From: Mastigamoeba balamuthi
Taxonomy: Eukaryota; Evosea; Mastigamoebida; Mastigamoebidae
Assembly: GCA_902651635.1 (NCBI GenBank)
Contig: CACRSC010000011.1
Coordinates: 521,047 to 585,046, forward strand
Length of the DNA: 64,000 nucleotides
Direction: 5' to 3'
Shown here: positions 1 to 11,731 of the stretch, piece after piece
Position numbering within the stretch: position 1 is the first letter of the stretch
How the letters are laid out: each line of letters starts with the position of its first letter
Notes under the pieces: generated by a model
The model's input: the letters and a program-made list of their open reading frames with translations, nothing else
Told to the model about the DNA's origin: nothing
Database searches by the model: none
Position numbers and translations under genes: made by a program

Positions 1-297
1 AGAGGTACTCTGCTGGGATTATTGAAATTATCAGTGCCTACATTTTATTGCAAAGAAATATTGTCAATCATATGATCTTTCTGTAGCACTTTTCAAGGCC
101 GGTTCATTACTCAGATATATATTAATGAACAGGTTTATCATGTTACTATGTGTAAACAGACAAAACTATCTAAAAAGATGGACATAATGTGATTCTCAAT
201 TACGTACAAAGAAGCGAGATTAATTCGCTTATTTTAATTTATGACAAGGTACTGGGGTAATTTGTATTCTGTGGATTTTCAGTGTTTTCTGAGGTGG

Positions 298-3143
298 CTA
301 CAGAATTGTACATACTGTTGACTTCTTTTGTGTGAATTTGGCTGTGCTCTTCTCCTTATTTGCAAGTCTTTTCTCGTTTTCTGGCGGCACTGCTTTCTCT
401 GTATGGCATTGAGCTTTCTGAGATTCGGTGTTGGTAGTTTGAATATGTTCTCTCATCTCTGGCTGCTTGCTTAGTGAGAATGATGTTGATGATGGGCCGT
501 AAGGCAATGAAGTAATTCCTTTCTGCTCTTTTCCTTCATAGGACGGTTGGCCTGGAAGCTCTTTTATGAAGAACATTCCTCCTGCTGTCCCAACAACTCC
601 TGAGTGAAGGGCAGCAGAGCATTTGTTTGAATCGGCGGTGAATATTCCTACACCCCACACTGGGCCACCATTGCATCCGCAGTCCTTTCCGATGCACTCC
701 CATGAATGCGGTTCCTCACGTGGGCCACATGTATTTATGGCTGGTGCACCATCGACAGTGAACGAGCTCTCGAAAGGACCGTATGATGCTGACTCAACTC
801 CGTTCCGAGTTGTGCCGGAGTAGTACCCCTGTCCCTCATTTTCGATAATGGAGAACTTCCCGCCCTTGCTTGTCAGCACACCGCAGTGAAGGGCCGCGGA
901 GCATTTGTTCGAATCACCGGTATATACACCCGTCCCCCAGACTTTGCCTCCTGTGCAGCCGTTGTCTCTTCCCCTGCATTGATATTCTCCTGGCTTCTCA
1001 GTACGACTGCACGGGAGTGGCTGCTCTCTGGTGTCACCCACGAATATGATGGATGTGCTCCACTCCCCGAAGCATTCGGAGTTGACTCCGTTCCTTGACT
1101 CGCCTGTATAGGCTTTCTGGCCTGGTTGCTCGATGATAGTGAAGACGCCTCCGCCCACTCCGACGATCCCAGAATGCAGTGCAGCTGAACACAAGTTGGA
1201 ATCTGATGTGTATACAACGGAGCCCCATAGACGGCCACCGCAACACCCTGCAGTTACTCCCCTGCAAAAGAACTCGTTTGGCGTTGTTGTTGGGCCGCAC
1301 ATGTTGGTCAGCCTCTGGGAGAACGTGTAGGAGGATGTCCACGGTCCGTACGGACTGGTGGTTATTCCGTTTCTGTTCCCCGAATTGTAGCTTTCTCTCC
1401 CTGGTATGTCCACGCACGTAAACGTGCCCCCGTTCTCGTCGATGGCCCCGTAGTGCAGAGCAGCTGAGCAGCGATTCGAGTCTGTGGTGTAGATGTCCGA
1501 GCCCCAGACGGCTCCTCCTTGGCATCCCTTGCTCTTTCCCATGCAATAGAACTCGTTCGGGTTCTCCGTCGGCCCACATACGCGGCACTCGCCAGACGGC
1601 ATGCTGAACGTGAACGACGTTGAGTATTGTCCGTATTCGGTGGACTCGACCCCGTTGCTCGTCGACCCCTGGTAGCTCTGCTGCCCTGCGGCAGGCCATA
1701 TCTTGAAGGTCCCCCCGGAACACCCTATGGTGCCGCTGTGCAGTGCAGCCGAACAGCGGTTGGAGTCGCCTGTGTATGTCCCCGTGCCCCAGATCTGCCC
1801 GCCCTGGCATCCAGCGTTCCTGCCCTTGCAGAAGTACTCTCCCACCCGCGGTGTCTCGCCGCACTCACAGAGCCTCCCTTCGGTTGATTTCCCTTGCGGC
1901 ACGAACGAGAACGAGGTCGCCCACGGGCCGTAGGGCGCAGTCGTGACCCCGTTGCGGCTGGTCGACGGATAGCACTGCTGGCCGGGGTGGCTGTAGCACA
2001 CAAACGTGCCACCGATGCTATCGATGGCCCCAAAGTGCAGTGCCGCTGCGCACCGGTCGGAGTCGGTGGTGTACACGCCAGAGCCCCACACGTTCCCTCC
2101 AGTGCACCCGTTGGCCCGCCCTCTGCAGTGGTACTCGTTCTCGTTTCCTGTGGGGCCGCAGCAACCCTGCGCTATTTTTGGAACAGAGGCAGCAGCCTCG
2201 GCACTGAAGGCAAACGAGTTCTTCCAGACTCCGTACGTGGACGTGGCCACGCCGTTGCGCTCCGAGCCTATGTACGAGGCCATTCCGGGGCAGTCGAAGC
2301 ACTTGAACTCACCGCCTCCACTCGTGATGACCCCGGCGTGAAGCGCCGCTGAGCAGCGGTTCGAGTCGGATGTGTACACGTCCGAGCCCCACACGGGGCC
2401 GCCGACGCACCCTGCCGCGGTCCCCTTGCAGAAGAATACTCCAGGAACGTCCGTCTCTCCGCAGTCGCGTGACATCTTAGCTGGTGTTGGACTCCGAAAA
2501 GAAGTAGGAGGGGTTAAATGCAGAGACTGGATTCGCTCTAACGAGGAATCGAGATATCTCACCATCGAATCATGATATCCATCCATATTCAGAATTTGGC
2601 GCCATGTCAATGTGGTGGATGCTCGCGGAGGCCCTCCTGGTAATGAACCGCTGACCGTTGGGAAAGCCTGAGCATTGGTCCGTGGGCAGGGGTCTGTGGC
2701 GCTGCTCTTCGACGCGAATTGGTCCTCGAAGTTCTGGAACCAAACAGGTTCCGGAGATGTCCCTTTCGGCGACGAGCCGTCCTGCTTGTACCCGGACTGC
2801 GCCCCTCCGAGCAGGGATCTGGTCATCGCCCTGTGGGCCATCCCTTTCATTCTGGCGTGGAGGCACCCGTTCCAAACAAGAACGAGGACCGCGTATGAAC
2901 CCCTGACTTACCCCCTCTTGCAGTACTTTTCTTCGCGTCTGGATACCTCAGCTCGATCCCGCTCTGGCTCATAAGCACGCTTGTTCGCCCTGCACGTGCA
3001 TTGACAAGAATTACAGAGCACTGTGGGCCGCACGGCGTCTTCTCTAGTGCTAACACGAGTGCAGACCTCAAGAAGCTCTTCGAGGTGATTATGGGCGCGT
3101 GGTTCGTTGTTCGCTACATAGCAAATGCCGTCGATGTCACCAG
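298..3143 (-). CDS. Seven-repeat LCCL-domain protein with C-terminal CaaX box (5' end incomplete)
   Basis: The main exon (2830 down to the TAG at 298) encodes seven tandem LCCL domains of about 90 residues. Each has the core VWG.(D/G).(Y/F)T.DS..C.AALH.G, a GG.F strand, PGQ..Y, (R)NGV/I and a closing F-rich strand, plus a Cys pair before VWG. A second exon lies upstream at about 2912-3143. It is open in frame, rich in Cys and charged residues (CNSCQC, REEKYCKRG), and ends in a good donor at 2911 (GTAAGT). Splicing to the acceptor at 2831/2832 (CCACAG) keeps frame as GG|G and skips the ATG at 2850, so that ATG is probably not the start. The true start lies further upstream and I did not find it. 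I see no signal peptide. The last residues are VCTIL, a CaaX-type prenylation signal with Leu at X (geranylgeranyl type). LCCL domains are usually extracellular, so a prenylated LCCL protein would be unusual. The LCCL call is firm; the 5' structure is moderate. Confidence 0.85.
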
Positions 3144-3464
3144 CTGGGGTGCGATCCCGATATGGCGGGCGTGAGGTTTGTCGCTAAGGCATCGGTAGGG
3201 ACGTTGCTGTGGATCTCTCGGGCGACCGGGTGGAACTGGGGTCTCGGTACAGTGAGGAGCCACCGCCCCATTCTGGTCTCGAGGCTCGGTGGTTGACCGT
3301 TTGATTTCCGTGCGATTAACAGCGCGACTGCATTCCGATTAGAACCTGCCTGAACGGGGGCAATCGAGCCTGAGATTCACTCCCGGGAGCTATTTCTGGT
3401 CACACTCTATTTTTGCAGACAGGGCTAGTCACCTTTGCGCGGAGCGTCGACGACCAGCGGCGAG
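3144..3464. promoter_or_regulatory. Divergent intergenic region between the LCCL and TPR-CHAT genes
   Basis: The two genes point away from each other, and about 0.3 kb or less separates the known LCCL exon from the TPR-CHAT start codon. The interval must hold the missing LCCL 5' exon and/or a shared promoter. A pyrimidine-rich acceptor (CTATTTTTGCAG, ending at 3418) just before the TPR-CHAT start suggests a 5' UTR intron in that gene. I see no clear TATA box. Confidence 0.4.
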
Positions 3465-6400
3465 ATGGGCTGCGGATCGAGCAGCACGCTGCGGCCCGTG
3501 ACTCCCTCCGACTCCGCGGGCCTCCTGACCTCGGGGACCGCGAACTCGCGCAAGTCGTCGTGGGGTGGGGTCGGCATCCTGAAAAAGAGTGCCAATCAGA
3601 CCCAGCAGATGTCTGTGGAGGCACGCGGCCTCGCCCTCGCTCACCAGAGATGACTTCCCTGTGCTCGGTCGGACTCACCGCAAATGCAGGAAATGGAGAA
3701 GCAGTTAGCGAAGGCGAAGGAGTCTGGGGACCTTGTGCGGGAGGGCGCTGCGTGCTGCGCCCTGGGAGGACTGTGGTACGATCGAGGAGAGTACACGAAG
3801 GCGATACAGCTGCACGAGCGCTTCTTGGCGGTGGCTCTGCAGCTCAAGGACAAGCATGCGGAGGCGCGCGCGTGTGCGGGGCTGTGCGCGGCGCATCAGA
3901 GCATTGGAAACTACCATGTCGCTCTCCGGTACGCAGAGCGAGATATGTCCATAAGCAGGGAGAACAGCGACAAGGCCGGAGAGCACAGGGCATGCAACAA
4001 TGCGGGAAACGCATTCTACAGCTTGGGAGACTTCAGCAAAGCGGTCGAGATGTTCCAGAAGGCACTGCTGATAGCGGACACAGCTGGACAGAGCAGAGTC
4101 AAGCCGAGCGTGCTGTGCAACGTCGGGAGTGCGTACGGTAGCCTCGGTGACTCCCAGAGGGCGATAGAGTGCCACCAGCGAGCTCTGACGGCGTCCCGGG
4201 AATCTGGAGACAAGCTGAACGAGGCCCGAGCGTGTCTCAGTATCGGAAACGAGCACTACGGGCTGGGAGAGTTCAGCAAGGCCGTGGATTACTACGAGAA
4301 GTACCTCGAGGTCTCGAAAGAACGGGACAAAGGGGAGCAGGCTAGGGCGTATACAAGCCTCGGAAACGCGTACTACGGTCTCGGTGAGTTCTCTCGCGCG
4401 ATCGAGTTCTACATCAAGGCAATGGAGATCGCCAAGGAGACCGGGGACAAGGTGGCCGAGGGAAGAGCACTGGGCAACCTCGGAAATTCCCACCACAGCC
4501 TCGGGGAGTACAAACAGGCGATCGTGTACCACGAGAGGCGCCTCGAGCTCGCAAAGGAGGCAGTTGATGTCGCTGGCGAGGGCAAGGCTCTTCTCAGTCT
4601 GGGGACTGCCTATGCGGGACTTGGCGACCACTCCACGGCAATCCAGTACTTCAACAAGGTACCCTCCCAGCAAGCCCTTCGCCGTTCACTCAGGTGGTTT
4701 GTCAGTTCATTGCGATCGGAAAGGAGATTGGGGACAGGAACGGCGAGGCGCAGGCGTACAGTTATATCGGAGTTTCCCTGCATGCGCAGGGACAGTACGA
4801 GAATGCCCTCGAGCTGCACCAGCAGGACCTAGAGATCTCGCAAGAGTGCGGCGACAGAGCAGGCGAAAGCCGCGCGCTCACAAATCTCGCCCTGGCGTAC
4901 AAGAGCCTCGGGATGCATAGCAAAGCACTGAAGCTTCTCGAGAAGAAGCTCGATATTGCCGTTCAACTGGACGACAAGTCGGATGAGGGAGTAACCTACG
5001 CGCAGCTCGCCAACACTTGCCTCTTTCTGTCGGAGTTCCGAAAGGCGATTGCGTACCACGAGAAAGGCCTTAAGATCGCACAGATGCTGCGAGACAAGCC
5101 AGCTGAGGGAGTGATATTCGGCGACCTCGGCTCTGCATACTTCTCGCTCGGTGAGTACACCAAGGCTGCCGAGTACCACGCGAAGGCCCTGGAGGTCGCA
5201 AAGGAGATCGAGGACCAGCAGGCAGAGATGCTGTGTCAGGCGCGTCTGGGAAAGGCGAACGAGTGTCTGGGAAAGTTCGCTCTGGCCATTAGAAACCTCG
5301 AAGACCGTCTGTCTCTCGCCAGGGACTTCGGGGAGGTGAGCCACCACGCACAATCGATTGTTTCGCACTCAATGGATCGCAACAGAGAGAGGAGGAAGCC
5401 CGATCGTACGCCGATCTGGCGAACTGCTGCATCCTTATGAAGGAATACCAGCACGCCATTCACTGGCAACAGCGGGCGTTGCTTCTGTCCAAGGAAAACA
5501 ACGACATGACTGCCGAGGCTGAATGCTACTCGGATCTCGGCACCAGCTACCAGCACCTCGGTGATAACGCAAAGGCGACCGAGTACTTCAACAGGCAGCT
5601 GGAGCTCGCAGTTCGTCTCGTAGACAGGCCAGCCGAGAGCAAGGCGTACTACAACCTGGGGCTGACAGAAGAGCTCACAGGATCGCAGTCCGAGGCCATC
5701 GCGTTCTACGCCAAAGCAATTAACGCAATCGAGGCGGTGGTGTCGTTCTTCGAGGGCGCGCTGGACATCAAGCAGCAGGCGGTCGACAGACTCGCCCTCA
5801 TGATGTCGGTCAACGGGGACGCCGACAAGGCTCTGGCGCTGTTCGACGCGTGCAAGAGTCAGACCCCGGAGACACCGAACAAGTACGACGAGCGGGCCGC
5901 GCTGACTGGGGTTGAGATATGTCAGCTCGGCGCGCGCTCAAGCGTGTCGTTCATGGTCTTCCGCATCGACCTGTCCGAGGGCCTCTGGGTGTGGATTGTC
6001 CCCGAGGGCTGCGGTTCGGACGGGATTGTGTTCCAGAAGCTCGCCGATTGGAAGTCAGACAAGAAGGGCTCCGACGACTTCGTGCAGGCGGTGATGGGCT
6101 GCGTCAAGGGGACTGTCGGGCCCCAGGACCTCGAGGTTCTGTCGAGCGTCCTGTTCGGAAATGAAACCGTCGCCGCGCAGATGCTCCATCTGCAGCTCAA
6201 GGCCAAGACCACGATGATAGTGGTGCCACAGGGCGTCCTGTGGTCGGTGCCGTTCAGCGCGCTGACCGTGTCGGGGAGCTCTCCGTTTGTCGTCGGGGAG
6301 CACTTCAAGGTGGTACTCGCCCCGACGGTCAACTCGTACAGAGCTCTTCAGAGACGCAAACTGGACTTCCCCAGGGGCATCAAGATCGCAACGGTCATCG

Positions 6401-7111
6401 GCTGCCCCTCGCTGCTCCCGAACAGCTTCACGCCCTCGCAGACGAAGCAGCTCAAGGCGGCCAACGCGGAGGCGACGCGCGTGGTCGAACTGCTCGGCGT
6501 GGACCCCGAGTACAACCTCTTCCTCGACGCCGACGCCACCAAGCTGCGCATCGTCGGGTCCATCGTCGACGCCGAGCTCGTGCACGTGGCGTCCCTGTGC
6601 AGCCCTCTGCACGGGTTCACCGACAGGACCCGGCCCTACGGCGCCATCGCGCTGTCCAAGGCGGAGGACGGATCGGAGTCGGACACGTGGCTGCGGTCGT
6701 CAGAGATCTGCAGGCTGCGCCTCAAGCGGTCACCGCTCGTGGTCCTCAGTGCCTGCTCGTGCGACTGCGACCATGCCAAGGGTGAGCTGCCTGTCTGCCC
6801 CTTCCCTTCCCCCCCAACGCCTCCCACTCGCGATATTCCTGACGGTTTCGAGTTCAGACTTCAAGCTCGCCGAGAGTATTCTTGGAATCAGCGAGGCCTT
6901 CCTCATCGCGGGGGCGAGAGGGGTCATCATCTCGCTGTGGTCGCGAGGGGGCATGTCGTCGGGGAGGTTCATGGAGCTCTTCTACGAGACGGCGAGCACC
7001 ACGGGGATCACGGACCCCTCTGCCGCGCTGTTCCTCGCCTCGGAGAAGGTGCGGGCAGAGACAGGCGACCCGTCGACGTGGGCGTGCTTTGTTCATATTG
7101 GAACCAAGTGA
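3465..7111 (+). CDS. TPR-CHAT protein, predicted N-myristoylated
   Basis: Five exons (3465-3614, 3690-4658, 4706-5335, 5386-6781, 6858-7111) join in frame to about 1132 residues. The introns are 47-76 nt; the first has a weak donor (GTGGAG). The protein starts MGCGSSSTLRP, a good N-myristoylation context (Gly2, Ser6) with a palmitoylatable Cys3. Residues about 60-700 hold some 16 TPR repeats of 40 residues of the LGN/kinesin-light-chain type (LG.AY..LGEF.KAI....K.LE.AKE.GD). Residues about 855-1132 form a CHAT (caspase-like) domain: a VPQG.LW..PFSAL strand, the Cys motif VVLSACS (about residue 1038), AFL.AGARGVI.SLW and a closing WA.FV. The usual H-A-T-H-G motif reads H-V-A-S-L-C, with an HG six residues later, so the catalytic His is doubtful. 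CHAT proteins include proteases and immune effectors in prokaryotes. The role here is inferred only. Confidence 0.9.
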
Positions 7112-7671
7112 CTAAACTATCAGCTTCGTTTACTTTACGGCGTCGATGCTTGATTCCGAAACTCTGTTTTTGGGGACGAGGGTGGGGCGTGGTGGGGTGG
7201 TCATCTCTGGCCCGACGTCTTTCGAGGAACGGGCACTGGATGGCCGGTCGTCCCCTCGGTCCCTAGGGGGGCGGTGACTGGACCCCTCCCCCGCACACGG
7301 AAAAGCGGGCGCGGGATTTGCACCGCACTTTTCTGCTTCTGTGAAAAGGGGAATTCGTGCGGCGTTCTCAACGAGTTTTTGCTCGGCCGACGATGCTGGC
7401 AGACGAGCAGACCGTACGCAGGACGCCGCGCGGGCACGGGTGCCGGGCCGGGCCCGCGATCGCGCAAAAGCCGCAAGGGGAGGTAATCTGAACACATGCC
7501 ATATGAGGAAGCGTGTATCTGCACCACGTCAGCAGGGTGAAAAGGGGAGATCAACGAGGCAAAATATCTTTCTTTCACAGCGAGACCGAGAACCACTCGG
7601 GAGCGTGTTGAACACCCAGCTGACACGTGAGCCCACTCCAAATTTCACAAAGCCGTTATAGTTTTTCTCTC
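7112..7671. other. Intergenic, no gene seen
   Basis: Follows the TPR-CHAT stop. GC-rich, with short open stretches on both strands that lack a domain, a convincing start or splice sites. I see only the upstream region of the next gene. Confidence 0.5.
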
Positions 7672-7685
7672 TTTTATAAAAGGGG
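7672..7685 (+). promoter_or_regulatory. TATA box
   Basis: TTTTATAAAAGGGG stands about 107 nt upstream of the ATG at 7792 in otherwise GC-rich DNA and is followed by a CA/CT-rich stretch typical of a transcription start and 5' UTR. Confidence 0.6.
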
Positions 7686-7791
7686 ACCCCACACCCACAA
7701 CAACACGCAGACAAACTTCTGCACCTCTTTCCCTTCTTTCCACCTCGCGGAACCCACCGGCCGAACTCCGACGCAAAGCAAAGCAGAAGAG

Positions 7792-8956
7792 ATGAGGACC
7801 TACTACAAGCGTGTGGTGCTCAGGGGCACCGAGAAGCGGGGCGACGCCATGTGGATGGCGATGGTCCTCTGCGAGGAGTCGAGCCGCGTCGCCGACCTCG
7901 ACGACGTCGAGCGCGCCCTGCGCCAGAGCCGCGCCAAGAAGTACGACTCGTCCTTCCTCGACCGCCTCTGCGCCGAGGGCGCCGCCGTCCTCCTCGACAT
8001 CGACCCCTGCCACCGCCTCCTGCTCCTCGACTGCGAGTCGGCCGCCAACATCCTCGGCGTCAGGATGCAGGGCATGCTCAAGTCCATCAAGAAGCTCTAC
8101 CACGCCCGCGACATGCGCGACCGCGCCTTCAGGGGCACCCCCCTCGAGAGCGTCTGCGAGACCCTCCTCGCCCGCGGTGCGCCTTGCCCAGCACCCACGC
8201 TCCTTTCCCCCCCACGTTCCCCACCCCGCCGACGCCTCCAAAGAGACCAGCGAATTCGGCGAGTTTTTGTGTACTTTTATAATTTATTATCTTCTTTTTT
8301 TTCCTTTTCCTCGTTCCTGTCCGCTTTGTCTGACCTGCGATGCAGCCCTGTCGCCACCCGGCGCCTTGCGGCCCGCACGCGACGGGTGCCACGGGGGGGT
8401 TGGCGATGTACTGTCCTGTGTTTTGGCGCGTGTTTGTGTGTTTTCCGTATTTCCTGATTCTTAAACCGGAAACTGACAATTGGGTTCCTCAGAGGGCTTC
8501 ATGGCCCTGCGCACGCGCAGCATCGCCTACGGCCGCAAGCTGTCGGCCCCGCGCGCGCGGCACGGCTCGCTGCCGACGTCCCTGGGCTCCCCCCAGATCG
8601 ACAGCGACACCGAGACCGAGGACGAGGAGATTCGCCATTCCTCTTCGGCAGTGCCGCACCTCGTCTCCCCGTCCCCGCTGCCGCAGCCCATCGTCGACGG
8701 GCCCGTGCCCGTCGTCTCCCCGGCGCCGGAGATGTCGACTACGACGCCTCCGGTGCCCGTGCAGGTGCAGAGCGCGGCACTCATGGCGAGGACGCCGAGC
8801 CCGCCGTGCACGCCCGGGGGGAGCAGTACGTACGTTCCGGCAGCCAAGACGGCCCTCGGGTTCGCCCTGCTGCGCGAGGCTAGGCTCGAGCAGTTCAGGC
8901 AGCAGATAGACGACCGCCTGCTCATGCTCGCGCAGATGGCGGAATCGCAGTCATAA
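7792..8956 (+). CDS. Unrecognised protein, helical N-terminal domain with Ser/Pro-rich middle
   Basis: Two exons (7792-8176 and 8493-8956) join in phase 1 to 282 residues. The intron is 316 nt, long for this window, with donor GTGCGCC and acceptor CCTCAG. Residues 1-130 are a compact alpha/beta-looking domain containing VVLRGTEKRGDAMWMAMVL, a run with LLLDCESAANILGVRMQGM, and basic helices. It reads like a sensor or adaptor domain but matches no family I can name. Residues about 150-245 are Ser/Pro/Thr-rich with SPSP and TPSPP motifs and look disordered. The last 35 residues form an amphipathic helix (LREARLEQFRQQIDDRLLML). A TATA box upstream supports the start. Confidence 0.7.
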
Positions 8957-10333
8957 GTGAGGTCGGGGTGTGCTGTGAGGTATACGCGCGCGTACAGAGA
9001 GAAACCCAAAACATTGAACAAATTTAGTATTAAGAGCGGCCGCGGCTGCGTTCCCCGCGTGGGCCCGGCCCCGTGCGTTCTGCTGCCCTTGGGCGGGTGG
9101 TGGCGGAGGCCGCTCTGCTGTGGCTAGTTTCCCGAGCGTGCCGGCGTCCGCCAGGTGGCGTTGTGCTGGAAGAGTTCGCCTCAGTCGCGTTTCCAACTGC
9201 CTTCAGGAACGGTTGGTATGTTTTGCGTTTGTTCTCGCGATGTTGCGGACCAGAGCCGCCCGGGCGACTTGAACGGCGTGCCTGCGCGATCCCTGCGTGA
9301 TCGTAGGGGTGCAGAGAGCGCCGCTCACGTCGGGCTGCTCGAGCCCCGACCATCCAGGCGACTGACTGCACCTTTCTCATTTATTTCTCGGGCGAGCAAC
9401 ATAGGACCACTTTTCCCCTCCGATACAGTTCTGTGCCCGATGCCGGGGGCCCCAGATCGTCGAATGCCCTCGCGCCGACAAGCCGTGCGGAAGCCGCCTG
9501 GATTTATTTTCTCTGATGTGGCGAAGAGAGCTGTTGCATTTTCGCTGCACGTTCCCATGGGGCGGGTGCATTACTAAAGAGACCCGCCATCTTCCACAGG
9601 GACATAATATCTGCCGCGTCTGCCGCGGTCGGAGAATGCCGCTTTCGGTTCTGCGGAAGGGTAAGGAGTGCAGACGTCAGGGACCGTGTTCCATGGTGGG
9701 GGCCTGAGTATCGAATTGTCTCTGGACAAATACCGCGTCACAGCGCTGATGGCAGCTGACCCACTTCTACTTCTGTTCTGCTCTTTGACACGGCATTTGC
9801 CCGGCATTGTCGCTTTCTCTCTCGGCACACGCAGAACACAGATCGCGGAACTTCCGGGATAATAATGAACATTGGAAAACGGGGTTGATACAGGGAACCA
9901 CAGTCGGCTGCAGGATCAGGTTGTGTACACTGCTCCGGAACTATCTTCTCTCCCCCCCCCCAATAGCTAATGCCAGCCGACACATTCGGAACGAGACAAA
10001 CAGTAGCAAACAGTGCAGCACGCTTCCCTGTGTTGTGTTGTAGCGCCCGTTGGTCCATCCTTGTTTGTTGGTTTTGCAGCGTGCGAGGGTTGGCAGCAAA
10101 GACGCCCAAGCAGGGACGGCGAGCGGGAAGGAAGGAAATGTTCGCGCGTGCTACGAAACGATCGCTCCATTCCGGGCCCTCCGGGGGGTGTGAGCGTTGG
10201 CGAGCACACGGGGCAGCCCCGCTCCCCCAGTGTGTGTGCGAGGACACGCTCATGGGGGAGAAGGGCCCAGCCTCGTGCGCTCGACCCCCACCCCCGCCCC
10301 GAGGAGGCCCCGACGGCCGTCGCTCCCTGTTGC
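8957..10333. other. 1.4 kb intergenic region, no gene seen
   Basis: Lies between two convergent genes. Open stretches here are short, disagree in codon use with neighbouring genes and have no recognisable domain. A homopolymer run of C at about 9951-9960 is the only simple sequence. Confidence 0.45.
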
Positions 10334-10952
10334 TTAGGCGAGGAGCTTCTCGATCTGGTCCTTGAGGGACTGGATCTGGGGGTTCAGCTGCGAGCCCTCG
10401 GCCGAGATGATCGACGCCGAGATGACGGGGCGCGAGACGCCGCAGGCGCGGCCGAGCGCCATCTTCGAGGGGACGAAGACGTACGGGACGTTCTTGTCCT
10501 CGCAGAGCAGCGGCAGGTGCAGCAGGATCTCGAGCGGCTCGGTGTCGGCCGCCATGATGATCAGCTCGCTCAGGCCGCGGTTCAGCGTCTTGGTGGCTGT
10601 GCAGAGGGCGGAGAGCCACACGAGTGAGATTGCGTCATTTTGAAGACTTTTTCCCCTCGGCGCAAAAATGACACAGCGAGCGCAGGCAGGAGGGGAGCGG
10701 CGCACCCTCGTTGGCGCCCTTGCGCATCTGCTTGTAGTTCGAGGCCTGCTGGACCAGGTCGAGGATCTGCTGGGCGAGCTTGGCGTCGGCGAGGGGGAAC
10801 GCCTTAGGGTTGATCTTCTTCTCGTCGCTCTGTTGTCGCCACAAAGCCAGTGAGCAGCGCGATAACAGGGGGGAGGAGGGGCGGCGGGGCCCGCGCGCGC
10901 TGGGGAGGGCGGGCCACGGGTGGGGGAGGCGGGGAGGGGGGAGGCGCACCAT
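10334..10952 (-). CDS. SNU13: SNU13 / NHP2L1 (15.5K) L7Ae-family RNA-binding protein
   Basis: Three exons (10950-10952, 10706-10829, 10334-10596) give 129 residues, against 128 in human. The protein carries the diagnostic stretches [51 protein letters not shown] and [11 protein letters not shown]. It binds kink-turn RNA in U4 snRNA and box C/D snoRNAs, so it serves both the spliceosome and rRNA methylation complexes in the nucleus and nucleolus. Exon 1 is just the start codon: ATG is followed at once by a GTGCGC donor, and the 120 nt first intron ends in ACAACAG, giving [12 protein letters not shown]. The second intron splits the codon after GANE. Assignment is near certain; only the one-codon first exon is inferred from frame and splice signals. 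Confidence 0.95.
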
Positions 10953-11731
10953 TTTGGAGGAGGGTGGGGCGCAACACAAAAAGAATGGTTTGGCGCGTGC
11001 GGATCACGAGGCGAGTCCTTCACCAGCACTTATGTCACAAGATGATGTCATCTCGGGTTTTGTGGGGGCGAATCTCGGAGATAAAAATCTGCGAGGCCTC
11101 GGGCCACTCCGGAGGACACCCGGCGGCTCCCCGATACTGCTAGCACGTGCTAATCACCCCAAACATCTATCGGCAGCCCACAACAGCGGCCGCCCTTTGC
11201 GGGGTCATATCCATATCTGGGCTCGCATATCTGATCGAGTGCATCGGTGGTCGCCCAGCCATTGCGACCGATGCCCGACGCAACTCCCCGAAACACAACG
11301 GGTACAATGCCAGACCGTGCACCACCGCTTCCGGGGATCAGAGTGCTCGGCCTCGTTGAACAGAGGCAAACGAGTACTGGCGATGCCCCAAAATAGAAGC
11401 AATCCAAATGCAGCAGGCCCCCAATCCAGCAGGCAGTGCGTGCAGCCACAGGCCTCGCGAGGCCACGAGGCACGAGAAGCCGCAACCGCCCCGCTTTTGA
11501 GGCAAACGGGGTTTTTTGACGTCGACGGAAATCCCGATTGTAGGAAATTTCACGCAGATTCACCCCGGGGGCGCAGACCGCTGAGCCAGCCGTCTGTGCA
11601 CCTTTTCGTTAGGTAACACAGAGCCACCCCGAGATACCCCGCAAGGTCCCGTGGGATAGGGGACCGTTTCTCGCCGCGCTCCCCCGCCCCCGCCCTGCAC
11701 CCCCAGCGCTTCCCGCCGCCCTCGCACCGCG
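10953..11731. other. Intergenic, between two divergent genes
   Basis: About 0.78 kb separating SNU13 (minus) from the CCCH gene (plus). It should contain both promoters. I see no TATA-like element near either start and no supported ORF. Confidence 0.45.

Noticed and set aside
2924-3175. Plus-strand hydrophobic frame (LAVLFFASGYLSSIPLWLIS...)
   Set aside because: It lacks a start and a continuing exon, and overlaps the minus-strand exon that splices in frame to the LCCL gene.
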